From Gordionus sp. m RMFG-2023 (lineage: Eukaryota > Nematomorpha > Gordioida > Chordodea > Parachordodidae): DNA of 64,000 nt. The position numbers and the translations under genes were made by a program. The stretch is taken from positions 21,206,846 through 21,270,845 of the forward strand of contig NC_088779.1 in the NCBI RefSeq assembly GCF_954871325.1, in the 5' to 3' direction. The notes under the pieces are model-generated. The model was given only the letters and a program-made list of their open reading frames with translations. It was not told the origin of the DNA and searched no databases. Of the stretch, positions 50,108 through 61,985 are shown piece after piece. Position 1 is the stretch's first letter; each line of letters starts with the position of its first letter.

Positions 50108-51642
50108 ATTATATAGTCATTATTTAAAAAATTATAACAAATACTTTTTATTTGGAAATAAAGTTTATAATGACATATTGTGATTATTTTACAAAAAATT
50201 TTCCCAATTATTTTAATATTGGATTTTAATATACTTAATAAATGGCAAATGCCTGGTTTTCTTATTTTAGACTCTGTGAGGTTTCTAGTTGCTTTTGAAC
50301 AACTTTTTCAAGCAGGTAATTTTAAAAAAAAGATAAAATCGATTTCAATCAAGTATATTGTATCATATATCTTAGAAATTGAATATATAATGAAGTAAAC
50401 TTAAATTGATTTTAATATCCTATTATTCTAATATACATTTTATATTGTAACCAAAAGGCCTTATTTGGAGGTGATTAAACACTTATTTTATTAATTTCTG
50501 GGTGTCCATAAAAACTATTTTTAAAAAGGCTTAATTTTTATGTTTTGTTATAATTGTACCAATATGGGATTGATATTTATTGCTGAGGCTAGTGGGAGAG
50601 ACTGAATATCTATGGAACTAATAATAAATAAATAAATATATAATTATTAATAATTTCTACTACTAATTCACTACTTTTACTCTTTATTCAACTTCTATCA
50701 AATCCAAAATAATAATCAAAATATCGTCTGTAAATTAATAATCAAAAAAATCATCGGTCAATAAATAATAAAATAATTTTCGAAGAATCCAAATTATCCA
50801 AAAACTAAACTTTTTTGAATTAACAATGTATATATATATATAAAAAAAATTAAACAATTTTCGAAGAATTAAATATATAAAATTTGCATATTTGAATATA
50901 TATATAAAATTTATAGAAAAATATTATGTTCAATTTAAGATTATTTACATAGACAAATTACCCCAAAAATATTATCTTCGTCTATCATTTATTTATGAAT
51001 AATCACTTTTCAAAATTAACATTCGAATTTGCATATACAACAATAATGATTGTTAATGTTTTAAAATCTTTAAATTTTCCATAACTAGGGGTAGAGGGGG
51101 GAAGGGGGGGGGGGGGGTGTTAAAAAATAAAAATAAATTGCTAGTGCTAATTTTATATTTTAGAGCTAGCACCTCATTGCCTTTCCTTTCTGATGAGAAT
51201 AATTATTAATACTGTGTTAGCTAACATATTTTATTATTTCGATTTGATATTTGCCAATATAAAATTACTCAATTTTAAAATAATAATAATTTGTAAGATA
51301 TGGGTTAATAAACCATCGAATCATGATCCAGGAGAGGTTTTATATTAAGGCCCACAGTTCGGATTTGTCTTTACAATGTGATTTACTATTCTCTCTGGTT
51401 TTTGAAAATCAATTCCATACCGAAAAGGACTCACCCGTGACCTTTCCTAGATAAAATAATTGTAATTTTTAAATTGTATACAAAACAAACAGATTATTCT
51501 GTGGAAGTAGTGTTCAATCTGCCCTGCTTAGCTAATAAGTTTGCCATTAAGTGTCTATCATATAATTGATCAGGGTATTCATTATGTTTACAAAGTACAA
51601 TATCTAAGCAATAAATAGCACTTCGGAAATCTAATATATAGG
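50108..51642. other. AT-rich intergenic DNA, one faint coding trace
   Basis: No gene. The minus strand at about 51500-51632 has a 45-codon frame with DRHLMANLLAKQGRL, faintly like the end of a LINE RNase H, but too short to rely on. A long G run (51101-51117) and microsatellite TATATA (50828-50842) are also present. Confidence 0.35.
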
Positions 51643-52620
51643 GAGAGTTGGGCAGAACCGCGAATACTTACAAGATCCTTTTGTATCTTGTACTCAGTAT
51701 CTTATTGACATTTTAATAAGATACTAGTATCTGTATCTAATGAAAAGAATCTTGTTTCTTTTTCATTTTCTTTAAAAAGATACAGATACAGATTCATTTT
51801 AATATTCATGTTTAAAACATTTACATATCACACAATGTAACTTTATTTTCTTCGTGAAATCTTATATTAATTTCTTTATTTTTTCCCGCTATATTTTAAA
51901 TATATTGATAACCAAAATTAATTGGAAATTTTACAGGTCACAAAGATAGATATAGTAAAAAACAACACCAACACTAAATAAGAGAAGGATATATTTTATA
52001 TGTAGTATTTTTTAATTTGTAGAATGTTTAACAATCATAGTAGTGAAGATGAAATTTTGGAGATAGGTTCTCCTGAATCAAATCCGAATCTTAAAATTCT
52101 AGATTTCATGTGAAAAAGAACAAGGTACAAACTGAATGTCAAAATTGCACAAGTAAAAAAGTTATTAAAGTTTCAACATACTCCTTTACAAACTTTGTTA
52201 AACATATTAAAGTATATTATACATTTTATTTTATAATTATTAACATAATAATACCTATACTTATGTCCCTCTTCGATAATTGTTATTAAAAATTTTTATA
52301 GAAGATGGTATATTATCAAATTAAAATCATTTTGGATGATACCACTTTTTGGAGGCCGATCCTATATTCACGATATTAAATTGATATCGGCGATTACCGA
52401 TCCGATATCATATCTAATTTTGTATTCTGTAAAGATACCAATGGTTTTAATTTTTAATATACTTTTTATTAGTATAACATCTATAATTTAACTATACCAT
52501 ATCTTATGTCAATTAAATATATTATAATGATATGTTAACTCAATTGCAATTCTAAAAGTATATAAAATATTTTTATTATTAAATCACCTTTATATAATAA
52601 GTAATAACATTAATCTATAT

Positions 52621-53742
52621 CATAGGCGAGCCAGGATTTTCCTAAGGGGGGGGGGGATTAAAAAATTACTGGGGTCTTCGCCCCCAGACCCCATTTTGGG
52701 CGTAGGAGGTTAATTTTAATAAGAAAAATAAGCCTGGAACAAATATGAAATATATTTTTTATTAGTTTATATAAAATATAATAAATTATTTGCATATACA
52801 TTAATATAAAAGCATGGTAATAATTTATTTATTTATAAAAAGTAAGGAGACATATTCATATAGTTGATATTCCTCTATTATATGAATTAGTTACAAAATA
52901 CTAGGTAAAATTCCACTTTTACCAACATATTTGACAGAGAATATATTAAAGTTAATATTTTAGCAAATTTTACTAATCAATGCTTTTGATAATAAATATA
53001 GCAACAATTTGCATTCAATTATTTAACGACATCTATTTATTTTAAATAAAAAATGATATTAAAAATTAATCTTCATATTAATCATCCCACAATTTTTTTA
53101 AAAGATATTTTCTTATGTCCTTATCAATATTTTATAGTTTTCTATAAAATATATAATTCGCTATTTTAGTAAAAATTACTTAATTGTCATATGATAATTG
53201 ATATAATTAGATATATTGTAAATCTACGACATATAATATTCCACTGTTTGTATTGTGCTTTAATTTTTTGATTTAATTTATTATTTAATTTTATCAATAG
53301 TTTTATAATTATATTTTACTTTTATTAAAATAAATTAATATTACTCACTTTATAAAAAATTATATTTGATATATTATATTATTTAGTAATTTTATGGATC
53401 TATTAATAATTATAATACATTTCACTTTTTTCTTATGTCTTATCTTTGGCTTATATTCCATTTCTTAAAAAACATTTTTGGTTCGCTTTTTTTATATATA
53501 AATGCTTTTTTCCAAAAATGTATAAATTATGATGAATCGTTTTATAAAAAAATAACAACTTTTACATTTTTTCTTTCAAATTATTGTTTAAGATATATGC
53601 ATACATTTTTGAGAGTCAGGGAGTGGGGGAAGGACTAAGGGGGATATTTTTTATTAACTGAAAATGATATTCACAAATAATGACAAATTTCTGAAGGGGG
53701 GGGGGGTTACCCTTGCCCCCCCCCGCCTTGGCTACGCCTATG
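52621..53742. mobile_element. Nested non-autonomous element with perfect 8-bp target duplication
   Basis: Ends CATAGGCGAGCCAGG and, on the other strand from the right, CATAGGCGTAGCCAAGG. Target duplication ATCTATAT is exact (52613-52620 and 53743-53750). Length 1,122 bp. Both ends carry G/C runs of ten or so just inside. The interior is AT-rich with no credible gene. Termini of the GGCGTAGCCAGG kind and 8-bp duplications point to the hAT superfamily. Confidence 0.85.
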
Positions 53743-53869
53743 ATCTATATACATAATAAGTAATAAACAATTATATTATAAAATTTGAAATAAATATTTA
53801 AAATAATATTTAACATTAATATATCGAAGATTTCTTTTTAGAAATACCAATATTTCCAATTTATTAGAG

Positions 53870-53960
53870 GTCAGCTTGTGGCGAACTGACAATTTCACCA
53901 GCTTCACTAAAAACAGATTCTGAAGAGAATCTCGCTCACTTTTATAAACAGAATGCGCAA
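53870..53960 (-). pseudogene. hAT transposase C-terminal remnant
   Basis: The minus strand reads ARFSSESVFSEAGEIVSS, matching the SSxxSExxFSxAGxIV core of ZBED-like hAT dimerisation domains. Only this short piece is readable; flanking frames are broken. Confidence 0.55.
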
Positions 53961-55385
53961 AAAAATAACAATATGGCAGAATGTTTATTAATTAATTATT
54001 AAACATAACAATTTTCTTTAATGCATTTTAAATTGATTAAATTTTGTAAATAAATACTGTAATGTAATTTTACTTATATTATAAATAGATAAAAGTAATT
54101 AATAAAGTTAAATTTTACCTTATTACAATTATTTTATTAAGAGCCTTTTAAAATTATCTAATGTTATATAGCAATTGTAGATTAAATATTTCCTTTAATA
54201 AGAACTTGCTTAAATAATTATATATAAAATATATTAGGGATGTGCCGATATTGTTTATCGGATCGGGCCAATTTCACCCATTTTAAAATATCGGTTATCG
54301 GCCAATATTATAAAATTTGATCCGATATAAAATGGCTTCTTTAATAAAAATAAAATTTTTAAAAATTATATATAAAATAATTTATTTTTATAAATAAAAT
54401 CGAAATCCATTTTTATGTATATTTTTTTAAAAATAATTATGTATTTAATAATTATAATATAAAGTTATATATTATTATGATATTTTTTTATATATAATTA
54501 ATGATTTTGCAAGAAATATATATAAAAAAATTTGAAAAGAGATTTAAATGATATTTATATATTTGATATAACAAACTCAAGAATTAATAAGTCATATTAG
54601 AAAATAAACTAATTTAAAAAATACATAAATATCACAAACAAGTAATGATAAATACTTATTAAAGATAATGAATAAAATAAAACTAGTATATTTTTTTTAG
54701 AGATGCCATTTAGCCATATACTCCGAATATAAGCTATATTTAAAACAACACAGAAAATAACCTGCAAATTCTAATAAATCATTTGATTTAATTTTTTTTT
54801 CTTATTTGCAAATTTTCAACTCCCATTAAATATACTACTCTCCCTTCCCTGTTTAAGCTATTAATGGGCAAAAACTAATATTAAAATCCCTGGTTATTAT
54901 AATTAATTCATTAATAAATATTTTATTAATTATTGCAAATATTCATTCTTATATGTGTATGCTATGTTCTTCACAAATAAATAATAAAAACTGTATTTTA
55001 TAAACTATTTTAATTTAATTGGTAATAATAATTTAAAAGAATCTTGTATTAAAGATACTCTAATTTAGTAAAAGATACAAGTGTCTTTTATCTTGTATCT
55101 TATTGATATTTGAAAAAGATACTAGTATCTGTATCTAAGATTCATTTTTTTATAAAAAATCTGTATCTGTATCTAGATTCTTTTTCTGGAGGACCTGCCT
55201 AACTCTGATAGGTTGCGAGTTAAATGCCTGTCTAGTACCAATATTTTTATCTTCCCGATTTTCGCCGCAATTCTCATTAAATTCCGTGAACATTTCAATA
55301 TCAATGAAATGTAGGTAAAGTAATATTAATTTTATTTAGAGCTGCTGAGAGGAAATAAATGACCCGATATAAATAAAGAGAGGTC

Positions 55386-55542
55386 TGTAATAGAATCAAT
55401 TAACCTCAAAAGGCAAATAATATGATTAATTGTATTCAAATATATTGTTAATTGTGTATGTTAATTAATTGATGTATTTAGATTGATTTCTAAAAAGTAT
55501 ATAAACTGAAACAAAATATATTAAATCAGTTAAATTATGTCA
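55386..55542 (+). repeat. 5' LTR of the gypsy fossil
   Basis: A 157-bp LTR, very short for this class, starting TG and ending CA. It includes TATATAAACTGAA, which could have been the promoter TATA region. Confidence 0.85.
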
Positions 55543-56378
55543 TTGGCGTAGTTTTAAATGGAAAAATTTAATAAAATGGAGTGCGATATGGAAGTTTATA
55601 TATGAAAAATGGAATTCATTTTAAAATCGCCAAAATAGGAGACAAAAAATTATTTTTATTAGCAAATATTGGACTAGAGGTTTATTCAAAATTATTTACT
55701 TTATGTTTGCCAATGACATTAGATGAAATATCATATGATAAAATAATTAAACTATTAAAAAATTTTACTCGAAGTAAATAAATTTTATGCTAGAGAGATA
55801 TTATTTTTTTTAAACGGAACTAGAGAGATATTATTTTTTGGAGATACAGAATATATAAATAAATTAAAGATAAAAGCAAAGATGTGATTTTAAAGAGAAT
55901 AATACAGTATTGCGGGATAAACTAGTGTTGGGAATTACTAATGAAAAAATAAATATTAACGAAATTAAAAACACGCCAGATTCGCAACGCAAGCCCGACC
56001 CGAGCCCAAATTTAAAAAAATTTTTTGTCCGAGCCCGACCTGAGCCTTAGCACACATTTTTTAGTCCAACCCGACCCGACCCGAGCCCGACCCGAATAAA
56101 ATTTTGCAATTTAAGTTTTAATATTATAATAACCAAAAAAAAATTTATGTGTATTTATTCAGTTCAGCCACCTTAAATAAAAGTTTATTTGATGGCCATA
56201 ATCTATTCAAGATATATATTAAGTTGCATTTTATTAAATTTGTAAAAAATATTATAAAACGATTAATATACAAGCGAATTTAAAAATTATAACGATTATA
56301 TAATACAATAAGCATCATTTATGCGAATATAGATATGATATAAAAGTTAATAAATATATAAAAAATATAATGAACATA

Positions 56379-57051
56379 TTATATTGTATTGACCTCATCA
56401 ATATCATTATCAAAATTATCACAAAGTGAATAATTATGATATATAAATAAAGAGACGTCCAGTTTATCTGGCTTTAAACGAGTCCTTCTCTCCTCAAAGG
56501 CCCTACCAGCAGCTGAAAACGCCCTTTTACTGCTAGCCGACGAAGCAGGGATAGCCAGGAATTTAAGAGCTAAAATACTTTTGGCAAAATATTGGCAACA
56601 ATCACCAAAGCCTTCCCCATGAATTGTATCAAATGATCTCAAATCCACAAAACATAGTAAGCACCTTTGTGCACTCTTTTTTCAATTTTGTACAACTTTT
56701 GAGTTTTTTCGGATCAGTACCAAAAAGACTATCAATTGTTAATTGTGTCTTTTTACTCTCTGCTGTTGTACTTGTATTTGTATATACACATTTATGTCTT
56801 TTAAGTTGATTTGTGCCTAAAATAATTTAATAAGATCATATTTTATGTATAAATATCTAACCTGTTGTTATTGAATTTTATACATAAATAAATTTGCATA
56901 TAATACAAATGACATAATTAAGCTTTTCTTTATTTTCATCATATATAAAGGAAAATTTCTTCCATACATCGGATTTTCCATTAAGATTCTCTCTTACTTC
57001 ATACTCTTTTGTCTTAATCTTTTCACCAGTTCTTTTTAATTTTGCATCCAT
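56379..57051 (-). pseudogene. hAT transposase, BED finger joined to dimerisation domain
   Basis: From 57051 the minus strand reads MDAKLKRTGEKIK, then a BED-type zinc finger start (SDVWKKFSFIYDE, CM residues) to about 56880; a short GT-AG intron; GTNQLKRHKC, which completes the finger, and further coding DNA from about 56820. A frame change near 56640 leads into IHGEGFGDCCQYFAKS and the hATC signature (LKFLAIPASSASSKRAFSAA, RRTRLKPDKLD), ending at 56379. The RNase H-like catalytic core between them is missing. The hATC part is well preserved, so the deletion is likely recent relative to the family's age. Confidence 0.82.
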
Positions 57052-57133
57052 TGAGATAATTTTTTTAATATGGCTGTGTCTAAAATCTAAAAAAAATATT
57101 TAAAATGACTTTAATCAATTAGATTGAAATAAA

Positions 57134-57720
57134 CAGAGTTGGGCAGTACTGCGAATACTTGTATCTAAGATACATGATACAAGATCCCTTTATATCTTGT
57201 ACTCAGTATATTTTGACATTTTTAATAAGATACTAATATCTGTATCTAAGATCCTTAATTCTGAAAAGAATCTTGTATCTTTTTCATTTTCTTGACAAAA
57301 GATACAGATACAGATTCTTTTTAATATGCATGTTTTAAATTTTACATATCACAGTATACATCTTATTTTCTTTGAGAATCTTGTATTAATTTTCTAATTT
57401 TTTTCTGCTATATTTTAAAATATTGACAATCAAAATTAGCTGGAAAATTTACAACTCATATTAAGGTAGATAGATAAAAAGATAATAATACCAAAACGAA
57501 ATAAGTAAAGATTATATTTTATATATAAATGTAACTTAGAATATCATTACCAATTTTAAATAATATTTTTTAATTTCTAGGATGATTAAAATTTATGGTA
57601 GTGAAATTTAAATTATAGAAATAAGTTCCCCTGAATCAAATTCCAATCTTAAATTTTATATGGAAATTTTTTAAAACAAATGTTAAAAAAGACAATGTAT
57701 AGGCTAGATAAATAATAAAT
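57134..57720. mobile_element. Left-end fragment of hAT family A
   Basis: Starts CAGAGTTGGGCAGTACTGCG and follows the left part of 33564-35800 for some 580 bp, including the GTATCT-rich subterminal DNA, then stops without a right end. It lies inside the CCCGACC hAT element, which lies inside the gypsy fossil, so it is the youngest of the three layers. Confidence 0.75.
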
Positions 57721-58610
57721 AATGAATAAAACTTATCTTTAGTACATAAAATATGTCTTATCTTGTAATTCACGGGAAACACACAATTTAGTGATAAAAT
57801 AGTTTGGTATCAGGTTGTTAGGTTTATAAAATAATAATTAATAATGACATGACATGTTAATATGATTGACATTTTAATCCTAAAATGTGATAAATATTAA
57901 ATAATATGATTTTATAATTAATATTATAAATTATACTGACTATTTAAGATATTAATATTATTATTTATTTTCGGGTCGGGTCGGGTTTTCAGGTCGGACA
58001 GCCTTTACAACCCGAGCTCGAGCCCGAGAAATTTTTTTTTAATGTCCGAAGGTCGGGTCGGGCTACGGACAGCCTGTGCAGTTCTCTACTTGACATGGGA
58101 AACGGCTGTACACGCTACCTCAATGGAGACAACGGAAATGATTCGTATGAAAAATTATCGGCAGGAAAGGGTATAAATAAAATTGCAAAAACAGTGACAA
58201 GGGAGAAGTATGAAAAATATAAACCAGTATCAAAAATTATTTGTTATTGTTTTGGATTAGAAAACCATATAAAACCAAATTGCCCAAATTTAAATGCAAT
58301 TTGTCGTAACTGTGGAATAAAAGAACATCTACAGAAAGTATGCAGAAGGATTTGAGATAAAGGAATATATTCTAACGATAGATATCCCTGAAAAGAAGCA
58401 AGAAAGTTTTGAGGATTGGGATTCTCCATAGAAGTCGCGAAAAATATTTGAGGTGAAATTATTGATAGATAAAAGATATATTAATTTAATTGACAAAAAA
58501 TACCAGTAATAAAAACGGATATTATTTTAAAATCTTATAATAATGTAATGATCGATATTCTAGGTAAATGTATATTACCCAATGACATATATAATACCAT
58601 ATATAATACC

Positions 58611-58903
58611 TAGACTGACGATTCATTCATTAAAAGTGTACATCAATACAAATCAGCTGGAGACGCCATATTGGTTACACTATCATTATTAAAATTTTAA
58701 ACGAGAGCCTAATTTATTCCTATATCTGATGCAAACTTTATTAAAGAATTACCGGATCATCGAGATAATAAGGAAGCAAGTTATCAATTTAATAGTTTTT
58801 TGCATGAGAATAATTACTATATGTGTTACCAAAATGGCGGGTCTAGCTGATTTGCTTTTAACGACGCTTAAAAATACATTTTAATGAATGAATCGTCAGT
58901 CTA
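58611..58903. mobile_element. Long-armed MITE nested in the gypsy fossil
   Basis: Inverted arms of about 70 bp: TAGACTGACGATTCATTCAT on the left and its complement on the right, with CAAATCAGCT and CGCCATTTTGGT-like blocks shared further in. The palindrome runs on outward for about 12 bp (ATAATACC on the left, GGTATTAT on the right). Non-coding. Confidence 0.82.
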
Positions 58904-61518
58904 GGTATTATATATGTCATTGATATTACCCATTAATTGTAAGAATAATCATAAATTTATATCTGTAAACAATGCTATCAATTTGATTGGTAGAAATTTA
59001 ATAAACAAATTAAAGTTAATAATAATAAATCAATGCAATACAGTGAATGAGGTTTGGGAGGATAATATTGAAAAATTTTTTATCATTATTAACTAAGAAA
59101 TTAGGTTTACTGAAAAAGTTTAAAGCGAGCTTATCGGTAAAACCCAACCCCAACTTTCAATCAAAAGCAGACCGATATCATTTTGCGTGGAAGACAAAAC
59201 TAGAAACGGAATTGCAACGACTGGAATCCATGAGAGTGTTAGAAAAGCTAAAATACTCGACTATGGCCGCCGATGGTGCCTGTAGTAAAAAAAGATGGAT
59301 CCTTATGAATTTGCGGTGATTTCCGAAAGACGGTTAATGCAAATATTTTGATTGATAATTATCCTATACCCAGAATTAATGAATTATTAGCCACATTAGG
59401 TAATGGATCAAAATATACGGTATTAGATTTATCAGAAGCTTATTTTCAAATAGTACTAGATGAGGAGGCAAAAAAGCTGTTAGTGATCAACATACCAAGT
59501 GGATTGTATCACTTCCATGACTTCCATTTTAGGTAGCTTCAGCGCCACCTATTTTTCAACAAGCAATGGACTCGTTATTAAAAGGACTACCTGCAGTAGC
59601 GGTATATTTGGACGATATAATAATTACTGGAGAATCAATTGAGATTCATAAAAAAAATTGATAAATGTATTTAGACGCTAGAAATAAACTGTATGAAAAT
59701 AAATCTAAAAAAATTAATTTTTTTAAAGAAAAAATTCTTAGGTCATACCACTAGCGAAGAGAGAATCACAACAACAAATAAGAATGCCAATGCAATTTTA
59801 GACACACCGTTACCAAAAAACGCAAGCTTTTATCGGTATTATTAATTATTAACAAAAAATTTATAAACAATTTTTCGACTATTGCCGCTCCGTTGTATAG
59901 GCTTTTAAAGAAAAATGTGCCATGAAAATGGACAGATAATGAGACAAAAGTAATTAAGAAATTTAAAAAATTAATATCAGAAGCACCAATTTTAAAATAT
60001 CATAATTCGGAAACCCGATAATTCTAACTGTTGATGACTCCCAACATGGAAGAGGATCAGTTCTAATTCATATAAGTAACAGCGAGGAGAAATCGATTAG
60101 CTCATACATTAAAAACTGCTGAAAGGAATTACAGTCAGATAGAGCGTGAGGTTTTAGCAATTATATTTGGATTAATTAAATTTAACTAATATTTAATTGG
60201 TAAACATTTTACTATAATCACTGATCATAATCCACTTATATCGTTACTTAATCCACATAAAAGAAAAACAGATATGTCATTAAGATTAATAAATGGTCAT
60301 TACTACTAGCAAATTATGATTATGAATTGCAACTTCGAGGGACGTAAAAAATAGTAATGCAGATATGCTGTCCCGTTTCCCAATTGACGGTAGACCCTCT
60401 GCTTGGGAAGAGTTAGATATTAATTTAATAGTATCGGATGCTCCACAATTTATTCCAGTGTTATAAAATCACACACAAGAAATGACTCGGTATTATCAAA
60501 GGTTTCACCTTACATTGCAACTGGGTGGCCGAAGATAATAGAGGAAAATCTAAAACCGTTTTCCACGCCGAAATGAACTCACGATGGAGGCAGGGTCTAT
60601 ATTATAGGGATGAACCATAATTCCAAAAAAATTGCAAGTAAATATTTTGTCATTTTTGTACTAAAACAAAATATTGACCCAAGGGAACGTTTGGTGGCCG
60701 AATATTAAGGAAGACATCTAAGTATATGGTAAGAATTGTGAATTATGTCAAACAAATAACCCTGGAGATAAAACGACCATAGGGAAATCCGCAAATAAAC
60801 CATGGGGAAGAATTCATTTAGATTTTGCCGGACCAAACGGAGTTTATATCTAGTAGTTTCAGTAAATGGCCTGAAATACAAAAACTGTCAACAAATAATT
60901 TTACGAAGTAAGAAAATATTGTTAAGACTTTTGCTAATTTCGGTTATCCCAATACGATTGGGACGGATATGCTCCCCCCCCCATTACAAAGTAGAGAATT
61001 CAGTTTATTTTCCAAACACTTATCAATTACAAATGTATATAGTGTCCCGTACCACTCTAGAACCAACGGAGAAGCGGAGCGGTTAGTTCAAACTTTTAAA
61101 AACTTAATGATTCTAATAAATTACAAGATTTTCTGCTTAATTAGCGATATACGCCACAAATAACCACAAAACAATCACCAAGTTTAATTATGCTTAAATT
61201 TCAACCCATAGGACCCTTACAATTAATAAAACAAATTTTTGTCATCCTTACATACCTCGGTTACCAGGTTTTTTTAATATAAATGAAAAAATATATACAA
61301 AAGATTTTAAAAAGGATATTATACCAGGTATCATCGTTAATAAACAGGACCAATGACGTTTTTAGCTGAGACTAAATTAGGGTTATGGAGAAGACATATT
61401 AATCAGTTAAAACATAGGTATGAAGATTCTTATATAATAAATAGAGAGGAAAGAAGAGAAGTAGAAACGATGCAAATTACACCAAGAATGGTTGAAAATG
61501 ATTCTATACAAGACTCTA

Positions 61519-61665
61519 TTTCCAAAGACATTAATCTTATGCACGCATCGATGACCAAATACATTAATTCTATGCACGACTCGGTGACCAAAGACATTGA
61601 TCCTATATACGACTCGATGACCAAAGATATTTATCCGATACAAGACTCAATAACCAAAGATACTA
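61519..61665 (+). repeat. 33-bp repeats in the 3' part of the gypsy fossil
   Basis: About four and a half copies of an 11-residue unit of the form MTKDIDPIYDS lie in the last open stretch before the 3' LTR. Variants differ at two to four residues each. Not a feature I know from this family. Confidence 0.8.
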
Positions 61666-61806
61666 GCATAAATGATAAGATGGAAATCGAGAGTGCAGAT
61701 CAAACCGTGGTGGTAGAGAACTAAAATACAAATAGCCGTTATCCAAAAAGGATAAATAATCAATTTATTCCGTTTAAATTCTAGAGCCCAAAAAGGAGAG
61801 AATAGA

Positions 61807-61985
61807 TGTAATAGAATCAATTAGCCTCAAAATGCAATTAATAATATGATTAATTTTATTCAAATATTTGTTAATGTGAATGTTAATTAATTTAATGTAT
61901 TTAGTTTGATTTGTAAAAAGTATATAAACTGAAGTACAAAATATATTAAATCAGTTGAAAATATAATAAATTGTAAATTATGTCA
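61807..61985 (+). repeat. 3' LTR of the gypsy fossil
   Basis: A 179-bp LTR, longer than the 5' copy mainly through extra AT-rich DNA near its end, preceded by a purine tract (AAAAAGGAGAGAA). Confidence 0.85.

Larger units (their letters stand above)
51643..55207. mobile_element. hAT element, family A, second copy, with nested insertions
   Basis: Left end GAGAGTTGGGCAG; right end on the other strand CAGAGTTAGGCAGG; the same GTATCT-rich subterminal DNA as in 33564-35800 and closely similar sequence for about 500 bp at the left and 380 bp at the right. The middle has been replaced or invaded: an element with its own target duplication (52621-53742), a hAT C-terminal remnant (about 53870-53960), and two blocks with GGATCGG/CCGATATC motifs (52350-52415, 54236-54330) that look like ends of another hAT family. 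Confidence 0.78.
55977..58088 (-). mobile_element. hAT element with CCCGACCCGA-rich ends, nested in the gypsy fossil
   Basis: Left end CAGATTCGCAACGC then GCCCGACCCGAGCCC; right end on the other strand TAGAGAACTGCACAGGC then GCCCGACCCGACC. The order (CAGA, GCA, CCCGACC islands) is that of the small CCCGGCC MITEs at 32096, 39931, 40779 and 47930. It carries a hAT transposase gene on the minus strand (56379-57051). It splits the gag-like region of the LTR element and is itself split by a fragment of hAT family A at 57134. Flanking 8-mers do not match, so its exact borders or later changes are uncertain. Confidence 0.75.
55386..61985 (+). mobile_element. Fossil gypsy-like LTR retroelement
   Basis: LTRs at 55386-55542 and 61807-61985 both begin TGTAATAGAATCAATTA and end TATGTCA. 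The 5-bp target duplication AGGTC is exact (55381-55385 and 61986-61990). A purine tract precedes the 3' LTR, and a possible primer site TGGCG follows the 5' LTR. Parts in order: gag-like region (from about 55560), zinc-knuckle region (about 58240-58350), reverse transcriptase region (about 59120-60000), RNase H and integrase regions (to about 61200), and a 3' segment with short repeats. Assigned to Ty3/gypsy by part order and by family-level resemblance. It is clearly broken, with roughly ten or more breaks besides two large insertions (55977-58088 and 58611-58903). The LTRs differ at about a tenth of positions by eye, so it is old. Confidence 0.85.

Noticed and set aside
61407-61643. Minus-strand frames with repeated RINVFGHRV-like units
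   Set aside because: They are the reverse reading of the 33-bp repeats in the gypsy fossil.
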